From Pedobacter suwonensis (GTDB lineage Bacteria > Bacteroidota > Bacteroidia > Sphingobacteriales > Sphingobacteriaceae), in NCBI RefSeq assembly GCF_900111825.1, contig NZ_FOJM01000013.1, positions 62,001 through 126,000 on the forward strand: 64,000 bases of DNA. Direction: 5' to 3'. The first letter of the stretch is position 1. The number at the start of each line of letters is the position of its first letter. A model generated the notes under the pieces. That model had not been told where the DNA came from and did not search any database. It saw only the letters and a program-made list of their open reading frames with translations. Shown in pieces: positions 54,061-63,377 of this stretch. The translations under genes were made by a program, and so were the position numbers.

Positions 54061-55932
54061 ATGAACACAGATCATCACCATACACATGCTTGCACCTGCG
54101 GTTGCAACAACCCAATAGTTGAAATTTTAAAACATAAGCTTTTCAGCAAGGAACATATTGAAAAGCTAACTGCTCATCTTCCCAAAAGTAAGCCTGTTGC
54201 AGCCTCACCTAAAGCGATTCTCTATTCGGGAGGAACGATCAGGCCTATGATAAATGGGCAGGCAGACATTGTCGAATCGATCGGTATTGCTCATGGCACT
54301 GTTGTTGCATGCGGTACCTATAAGAAAGTAAAGGAGGCCATGGATGCCAAATACAAAGATAATTATCAGCATATTGTGCTGGATAAGGCCCATACCCTGA
54401 TCCCCGGAATGTTTGAACCCCATGTTCATACCGTCTTTTCAGGTATGATGGCTTCATGGGTGGATGTAGGTCCTTTTGAAGGCCAGGATCTGAAGAAAGT
54501 TTACACTAAGGAGTGGATATCAGCGACATTGTCTTCCGCACTTGAGACTTCATCAGACACCGTGTTACTGGCTACCGGACTCGATCCTGCACTTATTCAG
54601 CCGCAAAGCGGAAAAAACTTTTCGCAGATTGATAATGTGTTTCTTGATAACGTGAGCAAAGATAAACCGATCATTATCATGAGTGCATCAGGGCATACTA
54701 TCTATGCTAATTCAGTAGCCCTACGTCAAATTTACAATAAGCAGCAAGGGGAACCTGCAATGCATGATTATAGCAGCGCTGATGATTACATTGCCAAAAC
54801 GCATGGATTACTGGAAGAGGAGGCCATGATGATGCCAGCGGTAAATACCTTTGAGGAAGCAATTGCGTCAAAATCGCTTAACATCGTCGCCAATATGGAT
54901 GCATTCTTCCGGCAGGCTAACTCGAGAGGGGTAACCTCGATGTACGATGCACTAATCAACCAGATGTATATTCCCTATCTTGAAAAATATCTCGGGGCAC
55001 GACAGTTATCGGTGCGTTTGGGTGGTGCCCTGTACTGCGAAACATTGGATGCAGCAAAGGCTTTGACACCATACAGGCAGCCGAGTCATTATCTGGATCT
55101 GTATTATGGACATGTTAAAATTGTATCTGATGGCTCTAATCAGGGATTGACCGGATACCAGTCTGAACCATATTCTGTGATACTTGAAAAAGATCACCCC
55201 TGTGGTATATTCAACTTTTCAGATACAGAAACCTATCAGACGCTGGTTGACAAGGTGATATTGGAAAAAGGCTGGCCCATTATGATTCATGCCAATGGAA
55301 ATCAAGCCATAACGGATACCATTGCAGCCTTCCGAAAGGCATTGGCGAAATATAAGGGACCTGAACTGCGAAACCGGATTGAGCATTGTTCCCTGCTCGA
55401 GCAAAATAGTATAGATGAAATGGAAAAATGGAAGATTTCGCCCAGCTTTTTGATTGGACATGTGGGGTACTGGGGTGATGTATTTGAGAAAGTAATATTC
55501 GAAGGACAGCATTTGCCGGAAAATAATGCACCTAAGGTATTTTCTCTTGACCGTTGTTCATCTGCGGCCAAAAAGCTGCGCATCTCTCTTCATAGCGACC
55601 ATACCGTGACCCCACTGGGACCTTTAAGGATGATGGAACAATCCATTACCCGGGTAATGGAGGCAAACGAAAATAAATGGCCGTTAAACGTACTAAATAC
55701 CGAAGAACAGCTTTCCAATGAACAGGCGCTTAAAGCGGTAACCTATGATGCCGCATGGCAATGTTATGCCGATAGCTGGGCAGGAAGCCTGGAGGAAGGG
55801 AAATTTGCAGATTTTGTAATCCTGGAAAAGGATCCGGTTACAATGGCGCGTAAAGATTGTAGCATGAACATGCGAAATATCAAAGTGCTTGAAACCTGGC
55901 TTGGCGGGGTAAAGGTGTATGCCCACAGCTAA
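54061..55932 (+). CDS. YtcJ-like amidohydrolase (amidohydrolase_3 family)
   Basis: 623-residue metal-dependent hydrolase. Metal ligands appear as PHVH (His 121, His 123), IMIHANGNQA, RIEHCSL and SLHSDHTVTP, the order expected for the COG1574/YtcJ group, which acts on N-acyl or related amide bonds. Unusual is the N-terminus, MNTDHHHTHACTCGC, a dense His/Cys cluster that could bind an extra metal or iron-sulfur group, followed by ~30 extra residues before the catalytic domain. No signal peptide. It probably shares an operon with the lipase-like gene. Confidence 0.82.
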   Translation: MNTDHHHTHACTCGCNNPIVEILKHKLFSKEHIEKLTAHLPKSKPVAASPKAILYSGGTIRPMINGQADIVESIGIAHGTVVACGTYKKVKEAMDAKYKDNYQHIVLDKAHTLIPGMFEPHVHTVFSGMMASWVDVGPFEGQDLKKVYTKEWISATLSSALETSSDTVLLATGLDPALIQPQSGKNFSQIDNVFLDNVSKDKPIIIMSASGHTIYANSVALRQIYNKQQGEPAMHDYSSADDYIAKTHGLLEEEAMMMPAVNTFEEAIASKSLNIVANMDAFFRQANSRGVTSMYDALINQMYIPYLEKYLGARQLSVRLGGALYCETLDAAKALTPYRQPSHYLDLYYGHVKIVSDGSNQGLTGYQSEPYSVILEKDHPCGIFNFSDTETYQTLVDKVILEKGWPIMIHANGNQAITDTIAAFRKALAKYKGPELRNRIEHCSLLEQNSIDEMEKWKISPSFLIGHVGYWGDVFEKVIFEGQHLPENNAPKVFSLDRCSSAAKKLRISLHSDHTVTPLGPLRMMEQSITRVMEANENKWPLNVLNTEEQLSNEQALKAVTYDAAWQCYADSWAGSLEEGKFADFVILEKDPVTMARKDCSMNMRNIKVLETWLGGVKVYAHS

Positions 55933-56384
55933 GCTTTATTGCTTTGCTGATTAAGCAGGCTGTTTTCAGTCTTTGGTTATAAAAAGCAATCTGAGCAGCG
56001 TATTTGTTGTTTTAATCCTGTATGAGGCTGTATCATCAACATCGATTTTCATTCCGATCTTGCTGAATTTTTGGACAGGTAGTCGGATAATCTCTCCAAT
56101 ATTATGTTGCGCTTACACGGCTCAACACCGGAATCAGGTGTGAAATTACAGTTGATGATATGGCTTTGAACAGGCACCGGTAAAAATTTTTCGGAGATAT
56201 TTATCGCTCATTAATTGTCGTAATTATGTCTGAAATTTCCGATGATTTTCTTCGCAGCAAGTGCATAGCGTTAAGTTATTTAGGTTTGAAAACTGTCTGT
56301 TATAAAATAAATTCAGTATGTATTGATCAAATTCAAAACAATCGTACCATTTAAGAGGTATATGCACTACTAAATTTATTTAAA
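55933..56384. other. Intergenic region with possible amylase promoter
   Basis: 452 bp with no supported gene. A perfect TAGGTTTG -7 box lies at 56281-56288, about 100 bp before the amylase ATG, but no TTTG is found at the -33 distance. Some minus-strand codons read like a decayed gene (see rejected items), without recognisable family. Confidence 0.4.
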
Positions 56385-57875
56385 ATGGAAAATCATACGA
56401 TGTTGCAGTACTTTGAATGGTACTATCCCAATGATGGCAGCCTTTGGAAAAAGGTACAACAAGATGCTGCTAAATTAAAGGAAATGGGCATAGATTCCAT
56501 TTGGTTGCCTCCCGCACATAAAGGTATGGATGGCAAAGATTCAACTGGTTATGATTCTTACGATTTATATGACCTTGGCGAATTTGACCAAAAAGGAAGC
56601 ATTGCCACTAAATATGGAACAAAAGACGAATATATTCAGGCGATCAAGGCTGCGCAGGAGGCTGGTATAAATGTTTATGTAGATATCGTGCTGAACCATC
56701 TTGGTGGTGCAGATGACCACGAGCCGGTGACCGTGCGTAAGGTAAACCCTGAAAACAGAAATGAATTTATTTCAGAACCTTTTGAGATTGATGCTTATAC
56801 CAAATTTACCTATCCGGGACGCGGGGGGAAATATTCTGAATTTAAATGGGATTTTCAATGTTTTACCGGTGTAGATTACGATGCCCGTACCCAGGAGTCA
56901 GCGGTGTACAGTATTCAAAACCAATATGGGGCAGGATGGGAAGATGTGCTTGATACTGAAAACGGAAATTATGATTACCTGATGCTTACCGATATCGATT
57001 TTCGGAATCCTGCTGTAAGGGAAGAACTTAAACGATGGGGGCTGTGGTTTTATCAAACTGCAGGTTTTGATGGGCTACGTCTGGACGCGATTAAACATAT
57101 GCCTGCTGATTTCTACAATGAATGGTTAGATTATCTTAGGGCTGAAACAGGCAAAGAACTCTTTACGGTGGGCGAATATTGGTCGCCATACGATCCGCAG
57201 GCCATGCTGGATTATATCGATGCTACCCAAGGCCGTATGTCCCTTTTCGATGCCAGCCTTCAGGCTAATTTCTCCCGCGCCAGTAAAGAAGGCGAACAAT
57301 ATGACCTGAGTACCATATTAGATGGATCACTGGTTTCAGTAAGACCAGAGTTAGCGGTAACACTGGTTGAAAACCATGATACCCAACCACTCCAATCGCT
57401 CGAACAAACGGTAGAGCCATGGTTCAGGGCACATGCTTATGCAATCATTTTACTCCGGGAAGCAGGCTATCCTTGCGTTTTTTATGCAGATGTATACGGA
57501 TCGGCCTATACAGACAAAGGGAACGATGGAAAAGATCATGAGGTAACCATGGCGGCACTTCCTCAGCTGGAAGCATTGCTACAATTGAGAAAAGCATTTG
57601 CCTATGGTTTTCAACGTGATTATTTTGATCATCCAAGTTGCATTGGCTGGACACGCTCAGGGGATGAGGAACACCAGGGTTCGGGCCTTGCGGTAGTTTT
57701 ATCAAACGGTGAGGCGGGAAATAAACGTATGGAAATGGGTGCTGAGTTTGCAGGCAAGATTTTCAGCGATTATCTGGGGCATTGCGATAGAGAAGTTACC
57801 ATAGGCGAGGATGGATGGGCAGAATTTTTCTGTGAAGCAGGCTCGGTTTCGGTTTATACCTTGAAAGCGGATTGA
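56385..57875 (+). CDS. Cytoplasmic GH13 subfamily 5-like alpha-amylase
   Basis: 496-residue retaining alpha-1,4-glucanase. It starts with MLQYFEWYYPNDGSLW, typical of the AmyS/GH13_5 type, and has no signal peptide. The conserved regions are VDIVLNHLGG, GLRLDAIKH with nucleophile Asp 234, FTVGEYW with acid/base Glu 264, and VENHDTQP with Asp 332. The C-terminal beta domain is complete. An intracellular place suggests turnover of glycogen or imported maltodextrins rather than attack on external starch. It stands alone; a REP-like palindrome follows. Confidence 0.93.
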   Translation: MENHTMLQYFEWYYPNDGSLWKKVQQDAAKLKEMGIDSIWLPPAHKGMDGKDSTGYDSYDLYDLGEFDQKGSIATKYGTKDEYIQAIKAAQEAGINVYVDIVLNHLGGADDHEPVTVRKVNPENRNEFISEPFEIDAYTKFTYPGRGGKYSEFKWDFQCFTGVDYDARTQESAVYSIQNQYGAGWEDVLDTENGNYDYLMLTDIDFRNPAVREELKRWGLWFYQTAGFDGLRLDAIKHMPADFYNEWLDYLRAETGKELFTVGEYWSPYDPQAMLDYIDATQGRMSLFDASLQANFSRASKEGEQYDLSTILDGSLVSVRPELAVTLVENHDTQPLQSLEQTVEPWFRAHAYAIILLREAGYPCVFYADVYGSAYTDKGNDGKDHEVTMAALPQLEALLQLRKAFAYGFQRDYFDHPSCIGWTRSGDEEHQGSGLAVVLSNGEAGNKRMEMGAEFAGKIFSDYLGHCDREVTIGEDGWAEFFCEAGSVSVYTLKAD

Positions 57876-57979
57876 TAAATATTCAGCCATCGGATTCGAA
57901 ACAGAAATCATCTGAACATAGGTCATATCTCTTATTGATTTAAGACGTAATAATAGACTATAGCATATAATGGTTTACT

Positions 57980-58020
57980 CCCCTCCTTATTAAGGAGGGG
58001 TGCCCGTAGGGCGGGTGGTT
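57980..58020. repeat. REP-like palindrome
   Basis: CCCCTCCTTA and TAAGGAGGGG form a perfect 10-bp stem around one base (57980-58000), followed by a second small stem, GCCC-GTAG-GGC, and GGGTGG. This type of C-rich palindrome followed by GTGCCCGTAGGGCGGG is a repeated intergenic element of Bacteroidota (recollection, not searched). It lies between two convergent genes and may serve as a two-way terminator. Confidence 0.7.
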
Positions 58021-58095
58021 ATATTCTGCTTTAGCGCAGCTGATCATCTGGTAAACTGTAATCTATTGATTGTTAACTGCAACATTACGAAGCAA

Positions 58096-58590
58096 TTATA
58101 GCGATCCGTCTTTAACTTTGTCTTCCAGCATTTGGCCCCCCGCACGCCATTGCTCAAATGCTTTTATGGCTTCTCCGGGCATAATCCTTTCAAATGCTAT
58201 TGGCTGTTTTTCTATCGGTTCCTTTAAGGCGTCTAAAATAAATTGATCACCAAAGCCTGCCCATTCCGCATCTGTTCTGGTATTTCCATAGTATACCTGC
58301 TTAATATTAGACCAGTATATGGCACTTAAGCACATGGGGCAAGGTTCTGCACTGGTATAAATCGTACAGCCTGACAGGTCGGCTTTGCCGATTTTTTTTG
58401 CTGCCTGCCTGATTGCATTTATTTCCGCATGGGCCGTCGGGTCACAGTCCTGCGTTACTGAATTTGCTTCAGCACTTAGGATCTTACCGTCGCGGACAAT
58501 TAAAGCCCCAAACGGTCCGCCATTTAACGTCCGCAGATTCTGCTCTGATAATGCAATGGCTTTTGCCATAAACTTTTCATGTATTTCCAT
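58096..58590 (-). CDS. Guanine deaminase-like nucleoside/base deaminase
   Basis: 164-residue zinc enzyme of the cytidine-deaminase superfamily. HAE (His 54, Glu 56) and PCPMC (Cys 84, Cys 87) give the zinc site and proton shuttle. TDAEWAGFGDQF and the C-terminal AFEQWRAGG are like those of GuaD-type guanine deaminases rather than TadA. The frame is open upstream to 58677, but ATG 58590 places the start just before the first helix and avoids overlap with dnaE2. Convergent with the amylase gene. Confidence 0.85.
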   Translation of the reverse strand: MEIHEKFMAKAIALSEQNLRTLNGGPFGALIVRDGKILSAEANSVTQDCDPTAHAEINAIRQAAKKIGKADLSGCTIYTSAEPCPMCLSAIYWSNIKQVYYGNTRTDAEWAGFGDQFILDALKEPIEKQPIAFERIMPGEAIKAFEQWRAGGQMLEDKVKDGSL

Positions 58591-58639
58591 GCTAAAACAA
58601 CATTGATTTTGGTTATTGGTTTTGGCCATCAACCCGAAA

Positions 58640-61600
58640 CTATTTAAAGTTCCTGGCTGGAGGGAATACTGTGCCATCTGCCTGCTCTCTTTTTTGTGTA
58701 CGTTTGTTTTCTGTGGGGTAAGGCACGCGTTCGTCTGACCTCGAAAGCGTTAATAAAGGCAGTTCTTCATGCCCCGTATCAGTAAGTCCTTTCAACAGCC
58801 TGGTCAGATCAAAACAGCGTTTAACAATAACATGCACCACCTCACCCTCACGCTGCAGTTTTCCTTCTACCATCAGAAGCCTTGCGCCCAGTATCTCTTT
58901 TCGGTACTTTTCAAAAAGATGTTGAAAAACAACCAGATTCGCTACACCTGTTTCATCTTCAACAGTGATAAAACAGACGCCGCCGGCAGTTCCAGGACGC
59001 TGGCGTACCAGCACCAGCCCTGCAACTTTTACCAATCTGCCATCCCAGGATGCTGCTGCCTCTTTGGTAGAAAGGATTTTAAGCAAACTGAGCTTTTCGC
59101 GCACAAAACTTACGGGGTGTGCTTTGAGCGACAGCGCCGTAGTGGCATAATCGTGTACAACATGTTCAGAATCGCGCATCAGCGGCAGTGATAACTGTGG
59201 TTCTTTTTCACTTTCAGAGGCTTGTTTTTCGAATATGCCAACCGGACGGTCTGCCAGTGCCGAAACCTCCCAAAGTGCCTGCCGCCTGTCCATTCCCAAT
59301 GAGCGGAAAGCATCAGCATCAGCCAAAATTTCCAGCGTGTGTTGTGATACGCCGGCATCCATAAGTTCATGTATCATTTTATAGGAAGCTGCTCTTCCTT
59401 TAACAAGTAATTCCATTTCTTCCAGGGCAATCCCCTTGATCTGGCGAAATCCCAAGCGAATGGCATGATATTTTCCAGTTTTTTCCTCCAGTATATTGTC
59501 CCAGGCCGAATGGTTAACATCTATCGCACGCACCTCCACGCCATGGTTCCTGGCATCAATTACAATCTGTGCCGGTTGATAAAAGCCCATGGGCATACTG
59601 TTGAGTAAGGCTGCCGCGAAAACATCGGGATAGTAACATTTCAGCCAGCACGACACATATACCAGGAGCGCAAAGCTCGCGGCATGGCTTTCGGGGAAAC
59701 CGTAACTTCCAAAACCCTCCAGCTGTTTGAAGATACGTTTGGCAAAATCTTCACTATAGCCGCGTTCCATCATCCCATCAATGAGTTTTTTTTCAAACTG
59801 GTTGACCAGCCCCTTAAATTTGAAAGTGGCCATACTGCGCCTTAAAGCATCTGCTTCGGCCGGAGAGAAACCCGCCGCTACTATGGCAATTTTCATCGCC
59901 TGCTCCTGGAACAATGGCACACCTTTCGTCCTGCATAATATTTCTTCCAGTTCGGGCGAAGGGTATTCAACAGCTTCTTCATTATTCCTTCTCCTCAGAT
60001 AGGGGTGCACCATATCTCCCTGAATAGGCCCCGGACGTACAATGGCTACTTCGATTACCAGGTCGTAAAAACATTTGGGGCGTAAACGTGGCAGCATCGA
60101 CTGCTGTGCCCGGCTTTCGATCTGAAAAACGCCAATGGTATCTGCATTGCTGATCATCTCATATACCTTTGGATCTTCCTCTTCATTGATATTGGCCAAT
60201 GTTAAATCAAGGTCGTAATGTTTTTTAGCCAGTTCAAATCCTTTCCGGATACAAGTGAGCATACCCAATCCCAGCACATCAATTTTTAGAAAACCCAATG
60301 CATCGATATCATCTTTGTTCCATTCTATATTGGTGCGGTCTGCCATACGGGCATTTATAATGGGGCAGAGATCGGTCAGTTTTCCCTGGGTAATCACAAA
60401 TCCACCTGTATGCTGGCCCAGCTGGCGGGGAAAACCCATCATTTGCCCGGTAAGTTGCAATACCTTTTTTAATAGCGGATCCTTAGGGTTGAGTCCGGCT
60501 TCCAGTATCCGCGCCTCTTCAAACCATTCGTCGGTAAATTCCCAGATTGCCCCTGATAACTTGGCCACGGTGTCTACCGAAAGTCCCATGGCCTTACCCA
60601 CATCGCGTATTGCACCTTTTTGATGCTGCTGGGTTACGGTAGCAACAATGGCCGCCCTGTCGCGGCCGTATTTTTGATAAATATACTGGATCACCTCTTC
60701 TCTGCGCTCATGTTCAAAATCCACATCAATATCCGGCGGCTCATTTCTGGCTGAAGAGATAAAACGCTCAAAAAGAAGGTCAAATTTGGTGGGGTTGACC
60801 GAAGTAATGCCCAGGCAGTAGCATACGGTAGAATTGGCTGCAGAGCCGCGCCCCTGGCACAAAATTCCTTTTGAACGCGCAAATCTGACAATATCATATA
60901 CGGTAAGGAAATAGGAAGCATAGTTCATTTCTTCCATAAATTTAAGTTCATACCGAATGTTGGCCGTAATTTTTTCAGGGATTTCTTCACCAAACATTTC
61001 TCTGGCACCTTTCCAGGAAAGATAGCTGAGTTCCTCCTGTGGCGATCTCCCATCGGTAGTAATTTCTTCCGGATACACATATTCTAAACTGTCTAGCGAA
61101 AACTGGCAGGACTCAGCCAATAAGATGCTGTTTTTTATGGCTTGTGGATACTGCCTAAAGAGTCTGATCATTTCTGTCTGATCCTTTAAATGCCGCTCTG
61201 CGTTCTGGTGGAGCAAAAATCCGGCATTCTGAACCGTGCATTTTTCGCGCGTACAGGTGAGTATATCCTGCAGTTCACGCCGGTCCGGATGATGGTAATG
61301 TACATCGTTTGTGGCAATAAGCGGAATATCCAGCACCTGCGATAACTGGTTTAGCCTGAACAGTTTTTTGTGGTCTGCACCGGTATAACCCATTGTTGCA
61401 GCTAAAAACAGATTATTGCCGAATTTTTTTCTGAAATCTGACAGTTGAGCTTTAAAGTTTTCCTGGTAATCAAAAATGGAGTTCATTTCATCTGGGGGAA
61501 TTACAATAAACTTTATACCCTCGCTATATTGAAACACATCAGCCTGATAAAGGTGGCAACTGCCTTTTTCTGCCCGGCTATTGCCCAGGCTAAGCAAAGC

Positions 61601-61867
61601 AGAAAGGCGGCAATAGGCGGCCTTGTCTGTTGGATAAGCCAATATCGATGGCCCATCCAGGAAGTCTAGCCTGCAGGCAGGTATCAGTTCGATAGCGTGG
61701 TTTCTCGCCGCTACATGTGCACGCACAATCCCTGCCAGGGTATTGCGATCGGTAATGGCCAGCTTGCGATAACCCATAACTGCCGCCTGATCGATCAATT
61801 CTTCCGGGTGTGAAGCGCCCCTGAGGAAACTAAAATTACTCGTTACCTGAAGTTCTATATATTCCAT
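58640..61867 (-). CDS. dnaE2: Error-prone DNA polymerase III alpha subunit (DnaE2/ImuC)
   Basis: 1075-residue C-family polymerase for damage tolerance. An N-terminal PHP domain (ELQVTSNFSFLRGASHPEEL, AITDRNTLAG) is followed by the polymerase core with catalytic PDIDVDFEHERR (Asp 379/381/383), finger region, helix-hairpin-helix and OB fold (VKVAGLVLVRQRPGTAGGV). It lacks the C-terminal tau/beta parts of replicative DnaE, as expected for DnaE2. ATG 61867 is chosen because it lies 4 bp after the imuB stop; the longer frame would run into imuB. Third gene of the imuA-imuB-dnaE2 cassette. Confidence 0.93.
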   Translation of the reverse strand: MEYIELQVTSNFSFLRGASHPEELIDQAAVMGYRKLAITDRNTLAGIVRAHVAARNHAIELIPACRLDFLDGPSILAYPTDKAAYCRLSALLSLGNSRAEKGSCHLYQADVFQYSEGIKFIVIPPDEMNSIFDYQENFKAQLSDFRKKFGNNLFLAATMGYTGADHKKLFRLNQLSQVLDIPLIATNDVHYHHPDRRELQDILTCTREKCTVQNAGFLLHQNAERHLKDQTEMIRLFRQYPQAIKNSILLAESCQFSLDSLEYVYPEEITTDGRSPQEELSYLSWKGAREMFGEEIPEKITANIRYELKFMEEMNYASYFLTVYDIVRFARSKGILCQGRGSAANSTVCYCLGITSVNPTKFDLLFERFISSARNEPPDIDVDFEHERREEVIQYIYQKYGRDRAAIVATVTQQHQKGAIRDVGKAMGLSVDTVAKLSGAIWEFTDEWFEEARILEAGLNPKDPLLKKVLQLTGQMMGFPRQLGQHTGGFVITQGKLTDLCPIINARMADRTNIEWNKDDIDALGFLKIDVLGLGMLTCIRKGFELAKKHYDLDLTLANINEEEDPKVYEMISNADTIGVFQIESRAQQSMLPRLRPKCFYDLVIEVAIVRPGPIQGDMVHPYLRRRNNEEAVEYPSPELEEILCRTKGVPLFQEQAMKIAIVAAGFSPAEADALRRSMATFKFKGLVNQFEKKLIDGMMERGYSEDFAKRIFKQLEGFGSYGFPESHAASFALLVYVSCWLKCYYPDVFAAALLNSMPMGFYQPAQIVIDARNHGVEVRAIDVNHSAWDNILEEKTGKYHAIRLGFRQIKGIALEEMELLVKGRAASYKMIHELMDAGVSQHTLEILADADAFRSLGMDRRQALWEVSALADRPVGIFEKQASESEKEPQLSLPLMRDSEHVVHDYATTALSLKAHPVSFVREKLSLLKILSTKEAAASWDGRLVKVAGLVLVRQRPGTAGGVCFITVEDETGVANLVVFQHLFEKYRKEILGARLLMVEGKLQREGEVVHVIVKRCFDLTRLLKGLTDTGHEELPLLTLSRSDERVPYPTENKRTQKREQADGTVFPPARNFK

Positions 61868-61871
61868 TTCA

Positions 61872-63377
61872 CTAAGCAAAAAAACCGTGTATAAACCATT
61901 GTGAGGGTTTCTCTGGACTATAATGACCTGATCTGAAAAGCCAGTAGCGTTTTCCCTCTGCATCTTCCAATTGATAGTAATCCCGATGCTCACCCTTTTC
62001 CAGCCACCATTCACGTTCAATGCGTTCCGGCCCGTCTGCTTTTTTTACCTGATGGGTAACGCCCTGATAGCGAAACAGCATGGGTGGATAATCGGGGATA
62101 GGGGCAGTAACCTGTACAGGCTCTGGTACTTTAAGTAGCTGTACCGGGCGCAAGCGGTCAGTGCGCCAGGGTAAAGAAAGCGGCTCGGTAATGGAATCCA
62201 CCTTTTTGATGGATCGCTCCGGCCAGTGATGAGGCTGTGGCAGATAGCGTTGAATGACCTGGGCACCCAGTTTTCCGGCCAGCCTATCCAAAAGTTCAAT
62301 GACCTTTTGGTTGCTCATACTTTTTTCTGTCATCCATAAAGATTCCTGACCTGGATCCAGCCGGTCAAACCTAACCGCATCCATAGTGAAAAGTTCAATA
62401 CCCATTTTGGGCTCAATCTTATCGATCTGGAGTGAAAACAGCTTGAAAAGATGGCTCGTATTGACACTTGGGCTGTTGGTACCAATTTGGGTTTTAATTA
62501 CCTGGCCATCTATCCGGTAGCTTTGCAACAGGGCCGAACGGAGACCCATTCCATCACTTTGCAGTTTGGTGCAAAGCTGAAACAGCAGTTTTTCGATGGC
62601 GATTTCAATCCCTTTCCGTGTTCTGATCGGCTCCATACTGGCCAATCTTTCGCTATAAACTTCAGGAACAGTAATCGGTAAAAAAAAATCTTCTTTTTGT
62701 CCCAATACCTGCTCAATTCTTTCCATACTGTCTTCGCCGATCCTTCTGCGCAATACTGATCGGGGCATAGAAATAAAACTGCCGATGGTCTTTAACCCAA
62801 GCTTGATCAATTTTTGACTGGCTATGGGCGAAATGCGGAGCGCCATTGGCGGCAGAGGCAGAAGCGCATTCAGCTCTTCACCACTTTTAATGATGGGGGA
62901 AACCCTTCCATAACGCGATACAGCCCAGGCAGTACCCATAGTATCTGAAATCGAAGCCCTGACCTGATAGCCTATCCCACGTAAGCGGTTAACGATTTCG
63001 CGGAGATAGGCCTTTTCACCTCCCCACAGATGAGCACAGCCGCTGATATCTAAAATCAGGCCCTGATCTTCCTCTAAAGCCACCAAAGGTGTGTAACGGA
63101 TGCACCACCTGCCAAGTGCGGTTAATAATTTTTTGGATTTATGGCATTGGTTTTCGATGACTTCCAAATCGGGTACGATCGCCCTGGCATCCGCCAGCGG
63201 CATTCCCAGGTGGATACCTAGCGAAGCCGCTTCTTTACTGGCGGCGGTAATCACCATTCGGTTACCGGCCTTATCTGAAAAAACAAGCGGCAAATCCTTC
63301 AAAGCTGGCCGCTTGATGCGGATCCAGTCGGTAAGCAGGGTAGAAAACCATATAGACATATATCTTTTTTGCATCAT
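61872..63377 (-). CDS. imuB: ImuB, inactive Y-family polymerase-like accessory protein
   Basis: 501-residue protein related to DinB/UmuC that bridges DnaE2 and the beta clamp. The Y-family active-site motif with acidic residues is replaced (MSIWFSTLLTDW at the start; QGLILDISGCAHLWGGE where SIDEA-type residues would be), so it is expected to lack polymerase activity. The finger/palm and little-finger parts follow, then the ImuB C-terminal region (residues ~360-501). ATG 63377 overlaps the imuA stop (ATGA), implying coupled translation. Confidence 0.9.
   Translation of the reverse strand: MMQKRYMSIWFSTLLTDWIRIKRPALKDLPLVFSDKAGNRMVITAASKEAASLGIHLGMPLADARAIVPDLEVIENQCHKSKKLLTALGRWCIRYTPLVALEEDQGLILDISGCAHLWGGEKAYLREIVNRLRGIGYQVRASISDTMGTAWAVSRYGRVSPIIKSGEELNALLPLPPMALRISPIASQKLIKLGLKTIGSFISMPRSVLRRRIGEDSMERIEQVLGQKEDFFLPITVPEVYSERLASMEPIRTRKGIEIAIEKLLFQLCTKLQSDGMGLRSALLQSYRIDGQVIKTQIGTNSPSVNTSHLFKLFSLQIDKIEPKMGIELFTMDAVRFDRLDPGQESLWMTEKSMSNQKVIELLDRLAGKLGAQVIQRYLPQPHHWPERSIKKVDSITEPLSLPWRTDRLRPVQLLKVPEPVQVTAPIPDYPPMLFRYQGVTHQVKKADGPERIEREWWLEKGEHRDYYQLEDAEGKRYWLFRSGHYSPEKPSQWFIHGFFA

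Noticed and set aside
55966..56117. Minus-strand stretch of ~48 codons with protein-like composition
   Set aside because: No family recognised, no start context, and neighbouring frames are broken; it may be a relic but cannot be supported.
58591..58677. Upstream extension of the deaminase frame
   Set aside because: It overlaps dnaE2 and adds residues not matching deaminases; ATG 58590 is the natural start.
61868..62020. Upstream extension of the dnaE2 frame
   Set aside because: It overlaps the end of imuB and precedes the conserved PHP start; ATG 61867 fits the family.
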